Position numbers and translations under genes: made by a program
Notes under the pieces: generated by a model
The model's input: the letters and a program-made list of their open reading frames with translations, nothing else
Database searches by the model: none
Told to the model about the DNA's origin: nothing
Shown: one piece after another, positions 15,813 through 24,319 of the stretch
Layout of the letters: each line of letters starts with the position of its first letter
Position numbering within the stretch: the stretch's first letter is position 1
Assembly (NCBI RefSeq): GCF_018881835.1
Contig: NZ_JACVPO010000001.1
Coordinates: 434,001 to 498,000, forward strand
Length of the DNA stretch: 64,000 nucleotides
DNA from: Polynucleobacter hallstattensis
GTDB taxonomy: Bacteria > Pseudomonadota > Gammaproteobacteria > Burkholderiales > Burkholderiaceae
Direction of reading: 5' to 3'

Positions 15813-17903
15813 ATGAAGATCTTAGGTTTTGACATCACTAGGCTACAGCCATCCGCGCAAGGTGCCATACCTGTCTTGGTATTACTTGTCTTAATTATGA
15901 TGCTGGTGCCTTTGCCAGCAATTCTCTTAGACGTACTTTTTACTTTTAACATTGCCCTGTCGATCATCGTCCTCTTTACGGCGATCAATATTAAGAGCTT
16001 TAAAGACTTTGTTGCCTTTCCAACGGTACTCCTTCTAACCACCTTACTGCGCCTGTCCCTCAATGTAGCCTCTACCAGAATTGTGCTGATGGAGGGCTAC
16101 AAAGGCACTGATGCTGCCGGAAAAGTGATCGAAGCTTTTGGCGTATTCTTAATTGGGGGTAATTTTGCCGTTGGTATTGTGATCTTTATCGTGATCACCA
16201 TTATTAACTTTGTAGTTATCACCAAGGGCTCTGGACGAGTAGCCGAAGTTTCTGCCCGTTTTGCCTTAGATTCCATGCCCGGCAAACAAATGGCAATTGA
16301 TGCGGATTTGAATGCCGGCCTGATTCAACAAGAAGAGGCTAAATCACGGCGCGCTGATGTGGCCCAAGAAGCAGACTTTTTTGGCTCCATGGATGGTGCT
16401 TCTAAGTTTGTACGAGGCGATGCCATGGCGGGCATCATGATTTTGGTTATTAACCTCATTGGCGGCCTATTGATTGGGGTTTTACAACACAATATGGACT
16501 TTGGCAAAGCCTTAGCCACTTTTGCCGCCCTAACCATTGGTGATGGCTTGGTTGCGCAAATCCCTGCACTCATTATTTCTACTGCAGCTGGTATTTTGGT
16601 GACTCGCGTTGCTACCGAAGATGATTTTTCAGGTCAAGTCTCCAAGCAATTTGAAGCCAACAGTAGCGCTCTAGGAGTGGTGGCCGGAGTATTGGGAATC
16701 CTAGGAGTTCTGCCTGGTATGCCGCACTTTATTTTTCTGGGCTTTGCTGCGCTCTTTGGGGGTTTGGCCTACTTGGCGCATCAAAAGATCAATCGCCAAG
16801 CCAAAGCGGCTGAACTGGCTGCTTCACAGCCAGCCGCTGTTAATCAAGAATTGGAATGGAAAGATGTGCCAATTGTCGAGCCGCTATCTTTAGAGCTAGC
16901 CTATCGACTCATTCCGCTGGTAGATAAAGGCGATGAAAGTGATTTAATTAAGCGGATTCGGGCGATTAGGCGCAAGTTTGTGTCACAGGTCGGCTTTTTA
17001 ATTCCCTCAGTGCATATTCGCGATAACCTGCAACTCAATGCTGAAACCTATCGTATTTTGCTTTATGGTGCTGAGGTAGGTCGCGGTCAATGCTTACCTG
17101 ATCGCCTGCTAGCAATTCAGCAAAGTGGTAATGAAACCTTACCAGGAATTGAGGTAAAAGATCCCACCTTTGGCATGCCTGCTGTTTGGATTGATCGTAA
17201 GTTACGCGACGAGGCAATTGCCAAAGGATATACCGTAGTGGAGCCAGCTGTCGTGATCACCACCCATTTAGATCATTTAATTCATCAACATGCCGCTGAA
17301 CTCTTAGGGCGTCAAGAGACCCAAGATCTCATTGATCATTTTAAGATGAGCTACCCCAAGCTAGTGGAGGATGTCATCCCTAAAGTCGTGAGTCTTGCCC
17401 AGTTGCAGCGTCTTTTGCAGCTCTTACTTGACGAGAGTATTCCGATTAAAGATATGCGCACGATTTTAGAGGTTGCTAGCGAGCATGCCGCCAAACTGAA
17501 TGATCCGCTAGAAGTTCTATCTCATATTCGCTATGCATTAAGACGCACAATTGTGCAAGACTCGTTGGGTGAAGGTAGCTCTTTCCAAGTGCTAGGCATC
17601 CAACCTGAATTTGAACGCTTAATTGAGCAATCCATTGGTCAAGGGGCTATTGCACCAGATGGTCTCATAGAACCCTCTCTAGCCAGGATGTTTGGTGAAG
17701 AAGTGATTAGCGGGGTTCAAGAATTAGAGAGTCAAAATCTTCCACCGGTCATTGTCAGTGGCACTCGGACCCGCATGACGCTATCTCGGATTGCAAGACG
17801 GGTCTGCCCACAAGCCATTGTTTTAGCCTTAAGTGAATTACCGCCCACATCTAATCTCGAGTTTTACAAAGTACTTTGCGCCCAAACGGGCAAAAACCCC
17901 TAA
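15813..17903 (+). CDS. flhA: Flagellar biosynthesis protein FlhA
   Basis: 696 residues, full length. About eight N-terminal membrane segments (residues about 17-320), including the conserved PTVLLLTTLLRLSLNVASTR stretch and the cytoplasmic loop with DSMPGKQMAIDADLNAGLI; then a large soluble domain (about 350-690). FlhA is the ion-coupled core and docking ring of the flagellar export gate and binds chaperone-substrate complexes. First gene of flhA-flhF-flhG-fliA. Starts with ATG at 15813 with no strong ribosome site. Confidence 0.98.
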   Translation: MKILGFDITRLQPSAQGAIPVLVLLVLIMMLVPLPAILLDVLFTFNIALSIIVLFTAINIKSFKDFVAFPTVLLLTTLLRLSLNVASTRIVLMEGYKGTDAAGKVIEAFGVFLIGGNFAVGIVIFIVITIINFVVITKGSGRVAEVSARFALDSMPGKQMAIDADLNAGLIQQEEAKSRRADVAQEADFFGSMDGASKFVRGDAMAGIMILVINLIGGLLIGVLQHNMDFGKALATFAALTIGDGLVAQIPALIISTAAGILVTRVATEDDFSGQVSKQFEANSSALGVVAGVLGILGVLPGMPHFIFLGFAALFGGLAYLAHQKINRQAKAAELAASQPAAVNQELEWKDVPIVEPLSLELAYRLIPLVDKGDESDLIKRIRAIRRKFVSQVGFLIPSVHIRDNLQLNAETYRILLYGAEVGRGQCLPDRLLAIQQSGNETLPGIEVKDPTFGMPAVWIDRKLRDEAIAKGYTVVEPAVVITTHLDHLIHQHAAELLGRQETQDLIDHFKMSYPKLVEDVIPKVVSLAQLQRLLQLLLDESIPIKDMRTILEVASEHAAKLNDPLEVLSHIRYALRRTIVQDSLGEGSSFQVLGIQPEFERLIEQSIGQGAIAPDGLIEPSLARMFGEEVISGVQELESQNLPPVIVSGTRTRMTLSRIARRVCPQAIVLALSELPPTSNLEFYKVLCAQTGKNP

Positions 17904-17936
17904 AATAATTATTGAAACCCTATTTGGAGCAACGTC

Positions 17937-19643
17937 ATGGGCCCCCAAAAATTTACAGCCTCTAATTCGGCAGAAGCTTTAAAACTGATTCGCAAGCGAA
18001 TGGGGCCGGATGCCATGGTGATCTCAACCACTGATATTGACCAAGGTGTGGAGATTGTTGCTATTAGCTCCGAAGATCTTGCTTCACTTTCAGACCCCAC
18101 AATAGCTAGCAATAAGAGTGTAAAAAAACCAGTGGGCTACTCACCAAATTACTCCTCAGATAGACCAATTGGACGCAGCAACTTGGGCAGTAACTCAGTT
18201 AGCAACTTTGGCTCTAGCTTTGATCGTGCCATTGCACCGCCAAGTCCTCGTAATCCATTTAGCGCTAACTTACCTTCAGGCTCTTTGCGCCTTAATCCTG
18301 CTAGAACCGAACGTTCTGATCGCTCAGAGCGATCAGTCAGAGCTCCAGGCTCTGAAACTTTTACGCCCGCCTCTTTTAATGGCGCTGAACGTATCCGTCG
18401 CGGAGACGCAAATGTCATCAATCCATCGAACAACGATGCCTTCTTTAGTGCTAGCCCTAGCGCCGCCCTCAGTGCTAAAAAGAAACAAGATGCGGCTGCC
18501 TTTGCAGAAGCAAAAGCAGATGCTAAAGCGGCACTCAATCCAGCGCCGATTGCCAATGAAATCCCCGCTGACAGTGCTACCAACGCCGCACCCTCAATGT
18601 TGGCAAGTATTAGTAGCGATACCGCAAGCGCAATTAGCGCTTTGCCAGCGACCTCGGCGGCTAGTAATCCAAAAGTAGAGCAATTGCTTGCTGAAATTAG
18701 CGAGGTTAAGTATTTGCTGCAATCGCATGTGGCTGGCAACTTATGGGGCAACATACAACAAGAAAGTTCCCACGTAACGGAGATTGTGAAGCACCTACTT
18801 AATAGTGGCTTTTCTCCTAAATTGTGCGCTCAAATAGCCCGCAATTTACCAGATGATTTCAATACCCAACAACTTATTAAAAACGCTCGTGAACAAGTCA
18901 AGTGCTTAATCAAAACTTCTCGGGCGTTTGATCTCTTTGATCGCGGCGGTGTCTTTGCCTTTATTGGTCCGACCGGTGTCGGTAAAACCACTACAGTTGC
19001 CAAGATTGCAGCGCGCTGTGTTCTGCGCTATGGTCGTAATCAAGTTGCCCTCCTCACCACCGATACCTACCGAATTGGGGCCCAAGAACAACTCAAGACT
19101 TATGCAAAAATTTTAGGTCTTTCTGTCACAGCGCTGCGCGATAGTGATGATCTAGCAAGCAAAATTAAAGAGTTTTCTAATCGTAAAATTATTTTATTAG
19201 ATACTGCTGGCGTGAGTCAGCGGGATACTCTGATGGTTGAGCAATGCCAACTGCTCCAAAATGGGTCGGATCGTGCAAAACGGATTTTGGTAATGAGCTC
19301 CACTACGGATTTACGCACCCAAGAAGAAGTGATTAATTTGCATAACCAAGCAATGCAAAATAGCCACAACAATAAATTAGACTCTGTCATCATTACCAAA
19401 ATTGATGAAGCAGCCCACCTAGCGCCAGTCATTGATAGTGTCATTCGTCATGATTTGTCTATTTTGTTTGTTTCAAATGGTCAGCGGGTACCAGAAGACT
19501 TAAGTCTTCCCGATATTAACTACCTAAGTCATCGCGCGATGGCAATGCGCGCTTTTTCTGAGACGTTTTCCATTACCGACGAACAAGTTCCTGCTATTTT
19601 GTCAGATCACCTGGGTGACTGGATTCGTAAAGTGAATTCATGA
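17937..19643 (+). CDS. flhF: Flagellar placement GTPase FlhF
   Basis: 568 residues. N-terminal B domain (PQKFTASNSAEALKLIRKRM...), a long low-complexity linker (about 60-240) rich in Ser/Ala/Asn/Pro with an RSDRSERS repeat, then an SRP-type NG domain: G1 GPTGVGKTTT at about 344-353, DTYRIGAQEQLKTYA, LLDTAGVSQRD, and the G4-type TKID. FlhF marks the pole or site for flagellar assembly and recruits FliF. The linker is unusually long. GGAG ribosome site before ATG 17937. Stop overlaps the next start (ATGA). Confidence 0.96.
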   Translation: MGPQKFTASNSAEALKLIRKRMGPDAMVISTTDIDQGVEIVAISSEDLASLSDPTIASNKSVKKPVGYSPNYSSDRPIGRSNLGSNSVSNFGSSFDRAIAPPSPRNPFSANLPSGSLRLNPARTERSDRSERSVRAPGSETFTPASFNGAERIRRGDANVINPSNNDAFFSASPSAALSAKKKQDAAAFAEAKADAKAALNPAPIANEIPADSATNAAPSMLASISSDTASAISALPATSAASNPKVEQLLAEISEVKYLLQSHVAGNLWGNIQQESSHVTEIVKHLLNSGFSPKLCAQIARNLPDDFNTQQLIKNAREQVKCLIKTSRAFDLFDRGGVFAFIGPTGVGKTTTVAKIAARCVLRYGRNQVALLTTDTYRIGAQEQLKTYAKILGLSVTALRDSDDLASKIKEFSNRKIILLDTAGVSQRDTLMVEQCQLLQNGSDRAKRILVMSSTTDLRTQEEVINLHNQAMQNSHNNKLDSVIITKIDEAAHLAPVIDSVIRHDLSILFVSNGQRVPEDLSLPDINYLSHRAMAMRAFSETFSITDEQVPAILSDHLGDWIRKVNS

Positions 19644-20452
19644 GTACGGTAGTGAGCGGTAACGATCAGGCTGAAGGGCTACGCAATATCTTTGGCGCAG
19701 AGCTATGCCGCGTTATTTGTATTGCAAGTACTCTAGATGCTGATAGCACAATTCACTTGGGGCATGGCACCGCCCAAAGTCTGAAGCAACACAATAACCA
19801 TGTTTTATTAGTCGATGAAATTCCACTCGCGCAACGTAAAACTATGTCTGGATTTTTATATCCGACACGCTATGATTTGGGTCAAGTCTTTAATAATGCC
19901 GTGCCCTTAGCGCGCAGTATTCGTCAGATTGATGAATATCTTTGGTATGCCACTAGCACCAAACTACGATCTGAAGTTGAGCATCGCTTTGCAAAATATC
20001 CTCAGCTTGATGTGCGACTGATCCAAGAACAGATGGGAATTGACTATGTCATCTTTCCCACGATTGATCCGCAAGCACAAATTGTGGCGTTCTATGGCAG
20101 CAATATTCAGCGGATTTTAGTCACCGCAGGAGATCAAGCATCGCTTACCAAAGCCTTGGTGATGTTACGCCAAATGGCTATTTTTCAAGTAGATGAACCA
20201 CTAGCAGTCATCATCGTTGGCGGAGAAGATGAATCTGCAGGTACCGCTGCTTTCGAACGACTACAAAATGCCGCCAGATCTGCTCTGCATGAGGAGATTG
20301 AATTTATTGGCTGGATTGCTGCGGTGACGGCTCGGCGGGTTACATTAGATCCGGATGATCAAAGTTGGAATGCGCCAAGCGAAGGCCCTCAAGAAGAATT
20401 TGTTTTGCCAATGGGTTTTTTTAAGGCAATTTCTGCCAAAATAAGCAGTTAA
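19640..20452 (+). CDS. FlhG/FleN-like protein lacking the ATPase P-loop
   Basis: 270 residues in the invariant flhG position between flhF and fliA. The N-terminal FlhF-activating motif is intact (DQAEGLR at residues 9-15). The MinD-type deviant Walker A (KGGVGKT) that should follow at about 27-37 is replaced by ASTLDADSTIHLGHG, with no Gly-Lys-Thr/Ser; the MinD Walker B/switch segment reads DYVIFPTIDPQ instead of DYVLIDT-like. A later MinD element (ILVTAGDQASLTKAL) is recognisable. Known role of FlhG: flagellar number control by stimulating FlhF GTPase and antagonising the FleQ-type master regulator. Nucleotide-driven membrane cycling is probably lost here. Confidence 0.75.
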   Translation: MSTVVSGNDQAEGLRNIFGAELCRVICIASTLDADSTIHLGHGTAQSLKQHNNHVLLVDEIPLAQRKTMSGFLYPTRYDLGQVFNNAVPLARSIRQIDEYLWYATSTKLRSEVEHRFAKYPQLDVRLIQEQMGIDYVIFPTIDPQAQIVAFYGSNIQRILVTAGDQASLTKALVMLRQMAIFQVDEPLAVIIVGGEDESAGTAAFERLQNAARSALHEEIEFIGWIAAVTARRVTLDPDDQSWNAPSEGPQEEFVLPMGFFKAISAKISS

Positions 20453-20497
20453 GCATTCAGTCATGTACCTTTAACCCCGCCTTTAAGCGATCTGTCA

Positions 20498-21187
20498 TTG
20501 AAGCCTTCTAGTTATTTTGCGTCTCTTGATATTGACGAAGCCATTCGCACTCATTTACCTCTGGTAAAGCGGATTGCACATCAAATTTGTTCTCGCTTAC
20601 CGCCTAATGTTGAGGTAGATGATCTCATTCAGGAAGGGTTAACGGGTTTATTGGATGCTCTTAAGCGCTATGAACCCCAACCCAATTTAGCATTTGAAGC
20701 CTATGCTAAAACCCGTATACGGGGCGCTATTTATGACTCCTGCCGCAAAAATGATATTTTGCCGCGCAATCAGCGCGATGAACTTGTTGGAATCGAAAAA
20801 GTAACGCGCCGTTTAGAGCAGACCTTAGGGCGCCACCCATCGGAAAAAGAAATTGCCCAAGGCGCTGATTTGAGCATTGAGTCATACCATGCCATCATCA
20901 CTAATATGGTGCATTTAATGCCGTTGGATGATTTATCGGATGATCTCATGCCTTCGGATACCGATGAATCTGACCCGATGCGCTCTGTAGCAATGAGTCA
21001 ATTTGCAGAACGAATAGCCCAAATTTTGTCAGGTTTACCTGATAATGAAAAGTTAGTGATGGCCCTACACTATCAAGAAGATCTATCTTATCGAGAAATT
21101 GCCCTGGTTATGAATATTACCCCTGGGCGCATTAGCCAGATTCATACGCAAGGTATGATCCGCATTCGGGCAAAACTAAAGTCTTAG
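20498..21187 (+). CDS. fliA: Flagellar sigma factor FliA (sigma-28)
   Basis: 229 residues with sigma regions 2 (RLPPNVEVDDLIQEGLTGLL, KTRIRGAIYD), 3 (RLEQTLGRHPSEKEIAQ) and 4 (DNEKLVMALHYQEDLSYREI, GRISQIHTQGM). Directs late flagellar genes such as fliC; held in check by FlgM (21717-22067). The start is uncertain: only a TTG at 20498 gives the complete N-terminus and no Shine-Dalgarno is evident, so translation may depend on coupling or read-through from the gene upstream (45-base gap). Convergent with flgN. Confidence 0.95.
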   Translation: MKPSSYFASLDIDEAIRTHLPLVKRIAHQICSRLPPNVEVDDLIQEGLTGLLDALKRYEPQPNLAFEAYAKTRIRGAIYDSCRKNDILPRNQRDELVGIEKVTRRLEQTLGRHPSEKEIAQGADLSIESYHAIITNMVHLMPLDDLSDDLMPSDTDESDPMRSVAMSQFAERIAQILSGLPDNEKLVMALHYQEDLSYREIALVMNITPGRISQIHTQGMIRIRAKLKS

Positions 21188-21206
21188 TTCTTAAAAGCTT
21201 TTTGCG

Positions 21207-21620
21207 CTAGACTTTGCGGGACAGCACTCCGCCTACCGATCCTGGTACTCCCCCATCACTTCCGTAAGTTGCGCTTGGTGCTTGCTGAGCAATAAAAGAT
21301 TGCATAGCAGAGCTGCGTTGCATGGCCAAACGAATCAAATCCCCATTGATTTGGTGATTGACTGAGGCTTCATCGAGTAGCACTAATAATTGCGTCGTTT
21401 TTTCCGGCTCAAATTGGTGAATATCTTGCTTGAGCTTCTCAGTACCGCCTGGATAACTCTGTATAGCATCCAAAGCGGCATTGGTATTTTCCAGTGATGC
21501 TGGCAGACGATCCATATCATTCGCCTCCAAAGCAGCACGCAAATCCTCAATAGCACTTGCAACGCCCTTTAAGAACGACAATAGGTCATCAAAGGACATT
21601 GATGGCTGAACTTTTACCAT
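21207..21620 (-). CDS. flgN: Flagellar export chaperone FlgN-like protein
   Basis: 137 residues, helical N-terminal two-thirds. Assigned by its position after flgM and by the FlgN-like C-terminal pattern: a helix with VNHQINGDLIRLAMQRSSAM followed by a flexible ATYGSDG tail, as in betaproteobacterial FlgN. FlgN escorts hook-filament junction proteins FlgK and FlgL to the export gate. Sequence conservation in this family is low. Last gene of the leftward run. Confidence 0.8.
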   Translation of the reverse strand: MVKVQPSMSFDDLLSFLKGVASAIEDLRAALEANDMDRLPASLENTNAALDAIQSYPGGTEKLKQDIHQFEPEKTTQLLVLLDEASVNHQINGDLIRLAMQRSSAMQSFIAQQAPSATYGSDGGVPGSVGGVLSRKV

Positions 21621-21716
21621 CTTAAAATTGGATTTTTCTGTTTATAGTAATTCGAGCTCAGAATGAGAGCAAAATACAGCGAAATCAATAGAATTGAGCG
21701 GATCTAAGGGGAGAAC

Positions 21717-22067
21717 TTAGCTTTGGGGGCGATTTGGTTTTTGCCCAATTGCTGCGACTACGTCTTTTAACATTGCCTGAGAGATTTGGGTGTAATCAAT
21801 CTCAAATTGACCGCTAGCAACCTTGTCGCGAAGTTTTTTAATTAGCAGATCATCGCTAACCTGATTAGCAGCGCTGGTGCTACTTTGTGCTTCAGCCAGC
21901 TTAGCTGTCAGCCCAATATCCAAATTAACTGCGGGGCGACTTACTGCTGGTGCCGGAGTTTGATTTAATGTTAGATTGTTAGTACTGGCGGCAGAGTTTG
22001 ATCCTGGCACAGCTTTAGCTGTTCCAACATTTGGCGGAACTAGTGGTGCATTCTCATTAATTTTCAT
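21717..22067 (-). CDS. flgM: Anti-sigma-28 factor FlgM
   Basis: 116 residues from ATG 22067, chosen because GGGGAGA lies just upstream; the frame can extend to 22115 but without a ribosome site. The N-terminal half is disordered (Ala/Ser/Pro/Asn-rich), and the C-terminal half has the sigma-binding helices DDLLIKKLRDKVASGQFEID and YTQISQAMLKDVVAAIG. FlgM holds FliA inactive until it is exported through the finished hook. An extended -10 promoter at about 22114-22122 could transcribe flgMN independently of flgA. Confidence 0.93.
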   Translation of the reverse strand: MKINENAPLVPPNVGTAKAVPGSNSAASTNNLTLNQTPAPAVSRPAVNLDIGLTAKLAEAQSSTSAANQVSDDLLIKKLRDKVASGQFEIDYTQISQAMLKDVVAAIGQKPNRPQS

Positions 22068-22113
22068 CTTATTCTCCCCAGCACTGTCTAAAAACACAAC
22101 ATTGATACACAAC

Positions 22114-22122
22114 ATTATAGCA
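22114..22122 (-). promoter_or_regulatory. Extended -10 promoter element upstream of flgM
   Basis: Minus strand TGCTATAAT, a perfect TGN-TATAAT, lies about 50 bases before the flgM ATG and just after the flgA stop. No good -35 is visible and the match to the FliA consensus is poor. Probably a housekeeping promoter for flgMN. Confidence 0.5.
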
Positions 22123-22132
22123 TTTTAGCGAT

Positions 22133-22819
22133 TTATTCCATATTCACGCTAATGATTCCTGGCCTTAATACCTTGCCTTGTAAAACCTGTCCATCAGATA
22201 ATCGCACTCTAACCATATCCCCAATCATGCCAGGGGTTTGGGCAATACCTTCTCCAGAAACCTGAAAATCTTTACCTGTTAATTGAATCCTAACAGGATC
22301 TCCTACTTTTATTACGGCAGATTCTTTTAAATCGTTTAGCCCAATTGGCATACCCATTTGCAAAGATTTGCCTAAAATCCGCTCATAAGCCCCCCTGGGG
22401 TTGCGCAACACATCATCTGGTAGAACGGTTAAATCACCCTCTATCAGCCGAATATCGCCAATTTCAAGCTTTTGACCAAAAGGTAGGTAGCGACTGGCTA
22501 CAACATAATCTCCATAGGCATGGATATTGACCGGTACATTAATTAACCATGCAGCTTTAGTGCAACGTAATTGGATCATCGACCTTCCCCACAAGCGCGA
22601 ACCTGTGGGAGTCAAAATCTCAACACTACCGCCCAAGCAGGCTGGAATAGTTAAATTTGGTTCGAGCCACTCTGTCTCTACCCGCAAACCATTGACAGTG
22701 GGGCTTTTTTGAATGAATCGCTTGATAGCCTGTTCAATATCCGGAGGTAAAGCGGCATAAACTCCAAAAGACAGCGTACTAAATATCAGCACTATCAAAA
22801 AACGATTAAAAAGCGGCAT
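22133..22819 (-). CDS. flgA: Flagellar P-ring assembly chaperone FlgA
   Basis: 228 residues from the ATG at 22819, which forms a TAATG stop-start overlap with the CheA-like gene upstream; a longer frame to 22849 would bury the signal peptide. Signal peptide: FNRFLIVLIFSTLSFGVYA. SAF-type domain with ASRYLPFGQKLEIGDIRLI, GAYERILGKSLQMGMPI and the closing beta segment SDGQVLQGKVLRPGIISV. FlgA is a periplasmic chaperone for FlgI. No Shine-Dalgarno is visible before the ATG, so translation probably depends on ribosomes terminating at the overlapping TAA. Confidence 0.95.
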   Translation of the reverse strand: MPLFNRFLIVLIFSTLSFGVYAALPPDIEQAIKRFIQKSPTVNGLRVETEWLEPNLTIPACLGGSVEILTPTGSRLWGRSMIQLRCTKAAWLINVPVNIHAYGDYVVASRYLPFGQKLEIGDIRLIEGDLTVLPDDVLRNPRGAYERILGKSLQMGMPIGLNDLKESAVIKVGDPVRIQLTGKDFQVSGEGIAQTPGMIGDMVRVRLSDGQVLQGKVLRPGIISVNME

Positions 22820-23670
22820 TATTTGGTAAACCGATCCAAGGCTACCCAAGGGTACACATTATTCATGCCATCCAAGGCTACACCAGCCAGCCAATAAGGG
22901 CGCTCTACTAATTTAGGGATATTAAGGTGGATATTCATATTCTGAACCCCTAAAAATTCATGGGCATAAATAGAGTAATGCTGATTGCCCACCAGCAAAT
23001 TAATCATCCTGGCAGGATGCAAAATCTCACCTAATGCATCTACCTTGCTATCAACCGGTTTATTGATAGCCTCTTCCCCTAAATATTGAATTGCAGAAAC
23101 AGCATAGTTTTGCCCATGTCGGCCAAAAAAGACCATTGGCATTCTTAATAGACTAGACGGGCACGATAAACGCACTCCTTCGTGATGAGTTTCGAGTGAG
23201 CCTCCAATTTCGGCCATCATTTTGCCTGCCGCCAAGAGATGTTCATCCGATAAGGCTATATGGTCCAAATCAATAAAAATCATTAAATCTTGCTGAACTG
23301 CAAAAATACTTGGGCAAGGTGGCAAGATACTAATGATCGTAACCAGTTGCTGAACAATCTCAGGATCAGCATACACCTCATCAATTAAGAGCTCATCTGT
23401 CAAATTTTCAAATACATGACGTAGCGATTGTTGACCAGCCTTTGTCAACTCATCCTGTTCACGACCAAGCAAGAAATCAAGCTCTACAGCATTCCAGTTG
23501 TCAGTCTTAGTGACCAAACTTCGCGCTATTTGCATACGATTGAGGTTGTGGGCGCGATCCAAGGAAAAGTGCTTATCTAAATAACGTTGACTTCCTGAAT
23601 AATCTAATGAATTTTCACGATCTAGAGGGCGAGTAACACCTTCAGGAAAAGAAAATGCCTTGGGCTCAGG
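22819..23670 (-). CDS. Downstream half of a degenerate CheA/ChpA-like protein
   Basis: About 283 residues in the frame that becomes open at the poly-C tract; the nearest internal starts (TTG 23562, ATG 23535) have no ribosome site, so I read this as the continuation of the 23666-24286 product after a +1 shift. The C-terminal ~130 residues follow the CheA pattern: an ATPase-end segment IGGSLETHHEGVRLSCP, then a CheW-like P5 domain (MVFFGRHGQNYAVSAIQYLG, INLLVGNQHYSIYAHEFLGV, WLAGVALDGMNNVYPWVALD). The N, G1 and G2 boxes of the kinase are not recognisable, so it should be catalytically dead. Its stop overlaps the flgA start. The family call is pattern-based. Confidence 0.6.
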   Translation of the reverse strand, partial: PEPKAFSFPEGVTRPLDRENSLDYSGSQRYLDKHFSLDRAHNLNRMQIARSLVTKTDNWNAVELDFLLGREQDELTKAGQQSLRHVFENLTDELLIDEVYADPEIVQQLVTIISILPPCPSIFAVQQDLMIFIDLDHIALSDEHLLAAGKMMAEIGGSLETHHEGVRLSCPSSLLRMPMVFFGRHGQNYAVSAIQYLGEEAINKPVDSKVDALGEILHPARMINLLVGNQHYSIYAHEFLGVQNMNIHLNIPKLVERPYWLAGVALDGMNNVYPWVALDRFTK

Positions 23671-23676
23671 GGGGGG
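23666..23676 (-). other. Candidate +1 frameshift site (C8-TGA)
   Basis: Minus strand reads ACC CCC CCC TGA in the frame of the upstream gene. A +1 slip of the P-site proline tRNA from CCC to CCT would continue as GAG CCC AAG in the downstream frame, which is open to 22819. CCC-TGA is a known +1-prone context. The same effect would come from loss of one C in the 8-C tract (slippage or a sequencing error). Confidence 0.55.
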
Positions 23677-24286
23677 TAAAAACTACCGGAGAATCGTCTT
23701 GTAGGCGCGGCGCGAATAAGGCGCTCAGTTCTGCGAGAGAAGGTTCTGGGAATACCTCGGGCACTATTGGAGTAGCGGGCAACTCAGAAATTGGCGCTCT
23801 GCTGAAGGGCCGTTTATCCACCTCACTAATGACAGTCTCCATCGCCTCCTGAATCATCTCAGAAGGCCTGCCAAGGGGCGATAGCTCATTATCAGGATTT
23901 TTAGCAACTGGTAGACCGTTTTTGATTTGTGACAACTTGCTAGCGAATAACGCTTTTGCTTGATTTAATTGCTCTAGAGTACAAGCGACTTCACTCGCCA
24001 CCGATGGATGTGTAAACGCGACTTCTGACCTGACAATACTAACTAGATCATCCAGCACCAAAAAGGCTTGTGTATGGTTATTCTTAAAGCAGTGCGCTAA
24101 TTCATTAGCCATCTCACTTAAAGCATCTAATCCAGCGCCATCTAGGGCATTCGCTAAATCAACACTATGCATGATTAATGGCTCAATCGACACTGGATCC
24201 CCTGAGCCCTTTTTAGGAGCAGCAGACTGCAGACCCTCAATAGCGCGATCAATATCAATTAAAAACAGGGGTTTTTCTTCGGCCAT
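23666..24286 (-). CDS. Upstream half of a degenerate CheA/ChpA-like protein (HPt-like)
   Basis: 206 residues. Residues about 35-95 are helical and resemble an HPt domain (LIMHSVDLANALDGAGLDAL): a His is present, but the K-G of the usual HxxKG is missing. Then follows a Pro/Glu-rich linker (about 130-206) ending SPVVFTPP at the C8-TGA site. Being followed by an open frame with CheA-like C-terminal features, it is most simply the N-terminal part of one ~490-residue protein. Neighbours are a PilJ-like and a CheW-like gene, which supports a chemosensory origin. Alternatively the short form is itself functional, made alongside the shifted form. Confidence 0.6.
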   Translation of the reverse strand: MAEEKPLFLIDIDRAIEGLQSAAPKKGSGDPVSIEPLIMHSVDLANALDGAGLDALSEMANELAHCFKNNHTQAFLVLDDLVSIVRSEVAFTHPSVASEVACTLEQLNQAKALFASKLSQIKNGLPVAKNPDNELSPLGRPSEMIQEAMETVISEVDKRPFSRAPISELPATPIVPEVFPEPSLAELSALFAPRLQDDSPVVFTPP

Positions 24287-24319
24287 ATTTGCATTACGCC
24301 TTATAAAAAATCAATTGCA

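Noticed and set aside
18149..18754. 201-residue frame opposite the flhF linker
   Set aside because: It lies antisense to the low-complexity Ala/Ser linker of FlhF and has the repetitive Leu/Ala/Gly composition of a shadow frame; no ribosome site or family pattern.
22012..22027. Sigma-54-like TGGCACAGCTTTAGCT on the plus strand
   Set aside because: It lies inside flgM on the wrong strand with no rightward gene to serve, and the -12 half is poor; probably chance.
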